Below are positions 12,952 to 14,192 of a stretch of DNA of 14,192 nucleotides, in pieces (position 1 is the first letter of the stretch; every line of letters starts with the position of its first letter). Where the stretch lies: contig JAFGNQ010000023.1 of assembly GCA_016926925.1 (NCBI GenBank), positions 1-14,192 of the forward strand, given 5' to 3'. The position numbers and the translations under genes were made by a program. Source of the DNA: Candidatus Aminicenantota bacterium. Its GTDB lineage: Bacteria > Acidobacteriota > Aminicenantia > Aminicenantales > Aminicenantaceae. Under the pieces are notes generated by a model. The model worked only from the letters and a program-made list of their open reading frames with translations. It made no database searches and was not told where the DNA came from.

Positions 12952-13930
12952 AGTCATTCTCCTCTATGGGCTGGTTTTTCTCGCAGTCGCAATAATCACG
13001 CCTTGGATCGGTCCGGAGCCCCTGGATGCCAGAGATGTCCTTGCTTTCAGCCAGGGAACCTTGAGTACGGATGCCCATATCTTCTGGTTCCAGAGAGTTC
13101 CCAGAGTTCTGTTGGCTCTCCTTGCCGGAGGAACATTGGCCGTGGTCGGGGCGGCTTTTCAAGTCCTTTTTCGCAATCCTCTGGTCGAGCCGTACACGAT
13201 CGGCATGAGTGGGGGCTCTGCCTTAGGAGCTTTTCTGGCAATATCCGTACCATCTCTCTGGATCAATTGGGGACCTTTCAGCTCCATTCAATTCTTTGCT
13301 CTGCTGGGTGCCGGAGCGTGCCTGGCCCTCATTTATTCCCTGGCACGCCGGCCGCAGGCCATGTCCGTCTACACCCTCCTTCTCGCAGGAGTCACAATCA
13401 GTATCATCTGCGGCGGCCTCATTCTTTTCCTGAGTTACCTGGCCAGTCCCCATGTCCTGGTTCTCTACCATCGCTGGATGATGGGCGGGATCGATGTCGT
13501 GGGCTTCCGAGATCTCTATTCTCTCGCTCCGCTTTTGATTCCCGGGCTTCTCCTCTTGTTCTATCACGCCCGGGATCTCAACCATATCGCTTTAGGTGAA
13601 GAAATGGCTTTGGGACATGGTGTGGATACTAAGAAAGCTCAAAGCGACATATTTATAGGAGGGGGTCTGGCAACTGCAGCTGTTGTCTCATTTGTAGGAC
13701 CGATCGGTTTTGTCGGCCTGATCGTTCCTCATGCCGTAAGGCGCTTGAGCGGATTCGATCAAAGGACCGTTCTTCCCTGTTCTTTTCTGCTGGGAGGTTC
13801 AGCTCTGACCTTGTGCGATTCCATCGCCAGGTCCATCCTCTCTCCCGCGGAGTTACCGGTCGGTATCATCACCGCCATCATCGGGGGACCGCTTTTCATT
13901 CGTCTTCTCATTTCCCGCCGTTGGCGTTAG
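12941..13930 (+). CDS. btuC: BtuC-like cobalamin ABC transporter permease
   Basis: This 329-aa inner-membrane protein of the FecCD/BtuC family usually has ten helices and forms the translocation channel as a dimer. Visible marks are a first helix right at the start (VILLYGLVFLAVAII), the RVPRVLLALLAGGTLAVVGAAFQ stretch with R-hP-R typical of the family, NPLVEPYTIGMSGGSALGA, and near the C-terminus the coupling region (GPIGFVGLIVPHAVR) that contacts the ATPase. The end LPVGIITAIIGGPLFI is also typical. The length fits BtuC/FhuB-half proteins (about 325-335). Together with btuF and btuD it makes a complete importer. No outer-membrane BtuB/TonB receptor or corrinoid-remodelling gene is in the window. 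Confidence 0.93.
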   Translation: MKAKVILLYGLVFLAVAIITPWIGPEPLDARDVLAFSQGTLSTDAHIFWFQRVPRVLLALLAGGTLAVVGAAFQVLFRNPLVEPYTIGMSGGSALGAFLAISVPSLWINWGPFSSIQFFALLGAGACLALIYSLARRPQAMSVYTLLLAGVTISIICGGLILFLSYLASPHVLVLYHRWMMGGIDVVGFRDLYSLAPLLIPGLLLLFYHARDLNHIALGEEMALGHGVDTKKAQSDIFIGGGLATAAVVSFVGPIGFVGLIVPHAVRRLSGFDQRTVLPCSFLLGGSALTLCDSIARSILSPAELPVGIITAIIGGPLFIRLLISRRWR

Positions 13931-13977
13931 AGAAGGACGTGGATAAGTATCGGCAGTTTTTATGAATAATTCAGGCC

Positions 13978-14005
13978 CCTGGCTTGTTCACGAGCCGAGG
14001 TTTCT
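13978..14005 (+). terminator. Hairpin after btuC, possible weak terminator
   Basis: CCT-GGCTTG (13978-13986) pairs with CGAGCC-AGG (13991-14000, one G bulged, one G-T pair) around a TTCA loop, followed by TTTCT. The U-tract is short, so termination is uncertain. The remaining bases to 14127 show no gene I can support. They contain a short direct AGTGGGC repeat (14029-14045) and a CAGCC with a T-run near 14080-14093. Confidence 0.3.
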
Positions 14006-14127
14006 GCACGGGCAAGGAAGCAGTGGGCCTACCGCGAGTGGGCTGTGACGAAGAATTTGTAGTAAAATCGCCTCGCACGCAGCCGCATTTTTTACCTGCC
14101 TCCAAAGCTGCATCGCGGAAACGGAAA

Positions 14128-14180
14128 TCTCTCTTGACAAATTTAATGAACAGTGCCAAGATTGTGTCTCTCTTTGACAA
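14128..14180 (+). repeat. Short direct repeat carrying two TTGACA boxes
   Basis: TCTCTCTTGACAA (14128-14140) recurs as TCTCTCTTTGACAA (14167-14180), start to start 39 nt, and both are followed by an ATTTA/TTTA stretch. Each copy contains a perfect -35-like TTGACA. CAAGAT at 14157-14162 is a poor -10 for the first copy; a -10 for the second would lie beyond the window. It may be the promoter region of the next gene. Confidence 0.4.
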
Positions 14181-14192
14181 TTTACGAAGCTG

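Noticed and set aside
13971..14180. A 69-aa minus-strand open frame
   Set aside because: It shows no recognisable family and low-complexity basic composition, has no ribosome binding site, and overlaps the direct repeat and hairpin.

Overview
The window looks like chromosomal DNA of an anaerobic, Gram-negative-type bacterium. Desulfobacterota (Syntrophia-like or sulfate-reducer relatives) is my best guess. The basis is the gene families seen together (an Mrp/NBP35 P-loop protein, a CGGC-domain protein, DUF4405, DUF6485 and DUF6125), the many Cys-rich and Fe-S proteins, and GC content around 50%. This is inference from family distribution, not a phylogenetic result. No transposase, integrase, tRNA, rRNA or CRISPR array is visible.

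Left region (1-1876): the 3' part of an Mrp/NBP35-type Fe-S carrier ATPase is followed, on the same strand and closely spaced, by a CGGC-domain protein, a 58-aa Gly/Arg-rich zinc-ribbon-like protein and an FmdB-type zinc ribbon protein. A 240-bp spacer follows, then (1877-2848) a membrane DUF4405 protein that carries two copies of a soluble repeat domain.

Middle (2849-7854): an extended -10 promoter precedes a tightly packed + strand run. It encodes a NifU/IscU-type scaffold, a Cys-rich DUF6485 protein, a radical SAM protein with a C-terminal winged helix, a DUF6125 protein, a methyltransferase, a branched-chain aminotransferase, a DUF123 (GIY-YIG-like) protein and TrmO. The last genes overlap one another.

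Minus-strand block (7924-10178): a group II aromatic-L-amino-acid decarboxylase-like enzyme with its own good promoter, followed downstream by a B3/4 (PheRS beta-like) domain protein.

Gene-free stretch (10121-11240, about 1.1 kb): this holds the decarboxylase promoter, an unassigned + strand promoter that ends about 400 nt later at a 12-bp-stem hairpin (possible ncRNA unit), a near-consensus promoter, and a full cobalamin riboswitch. Right end (11241-13930): the riboswitch leads into overlapping genes for a BtuF-like binding lipoprotein, a BtuD-like ATPase and a BtuC-like permease, a vitamin B12/corrinoid importer. The last 260 bases hold no convincing gene. They contain a hairpin that may be a terminator and a short direct repeat carrying two TTGACA boxes.

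The two main themes are Fe-S/metal-cofactor handling (left and middle) and corrinoid uptake under riboswitch control (right).
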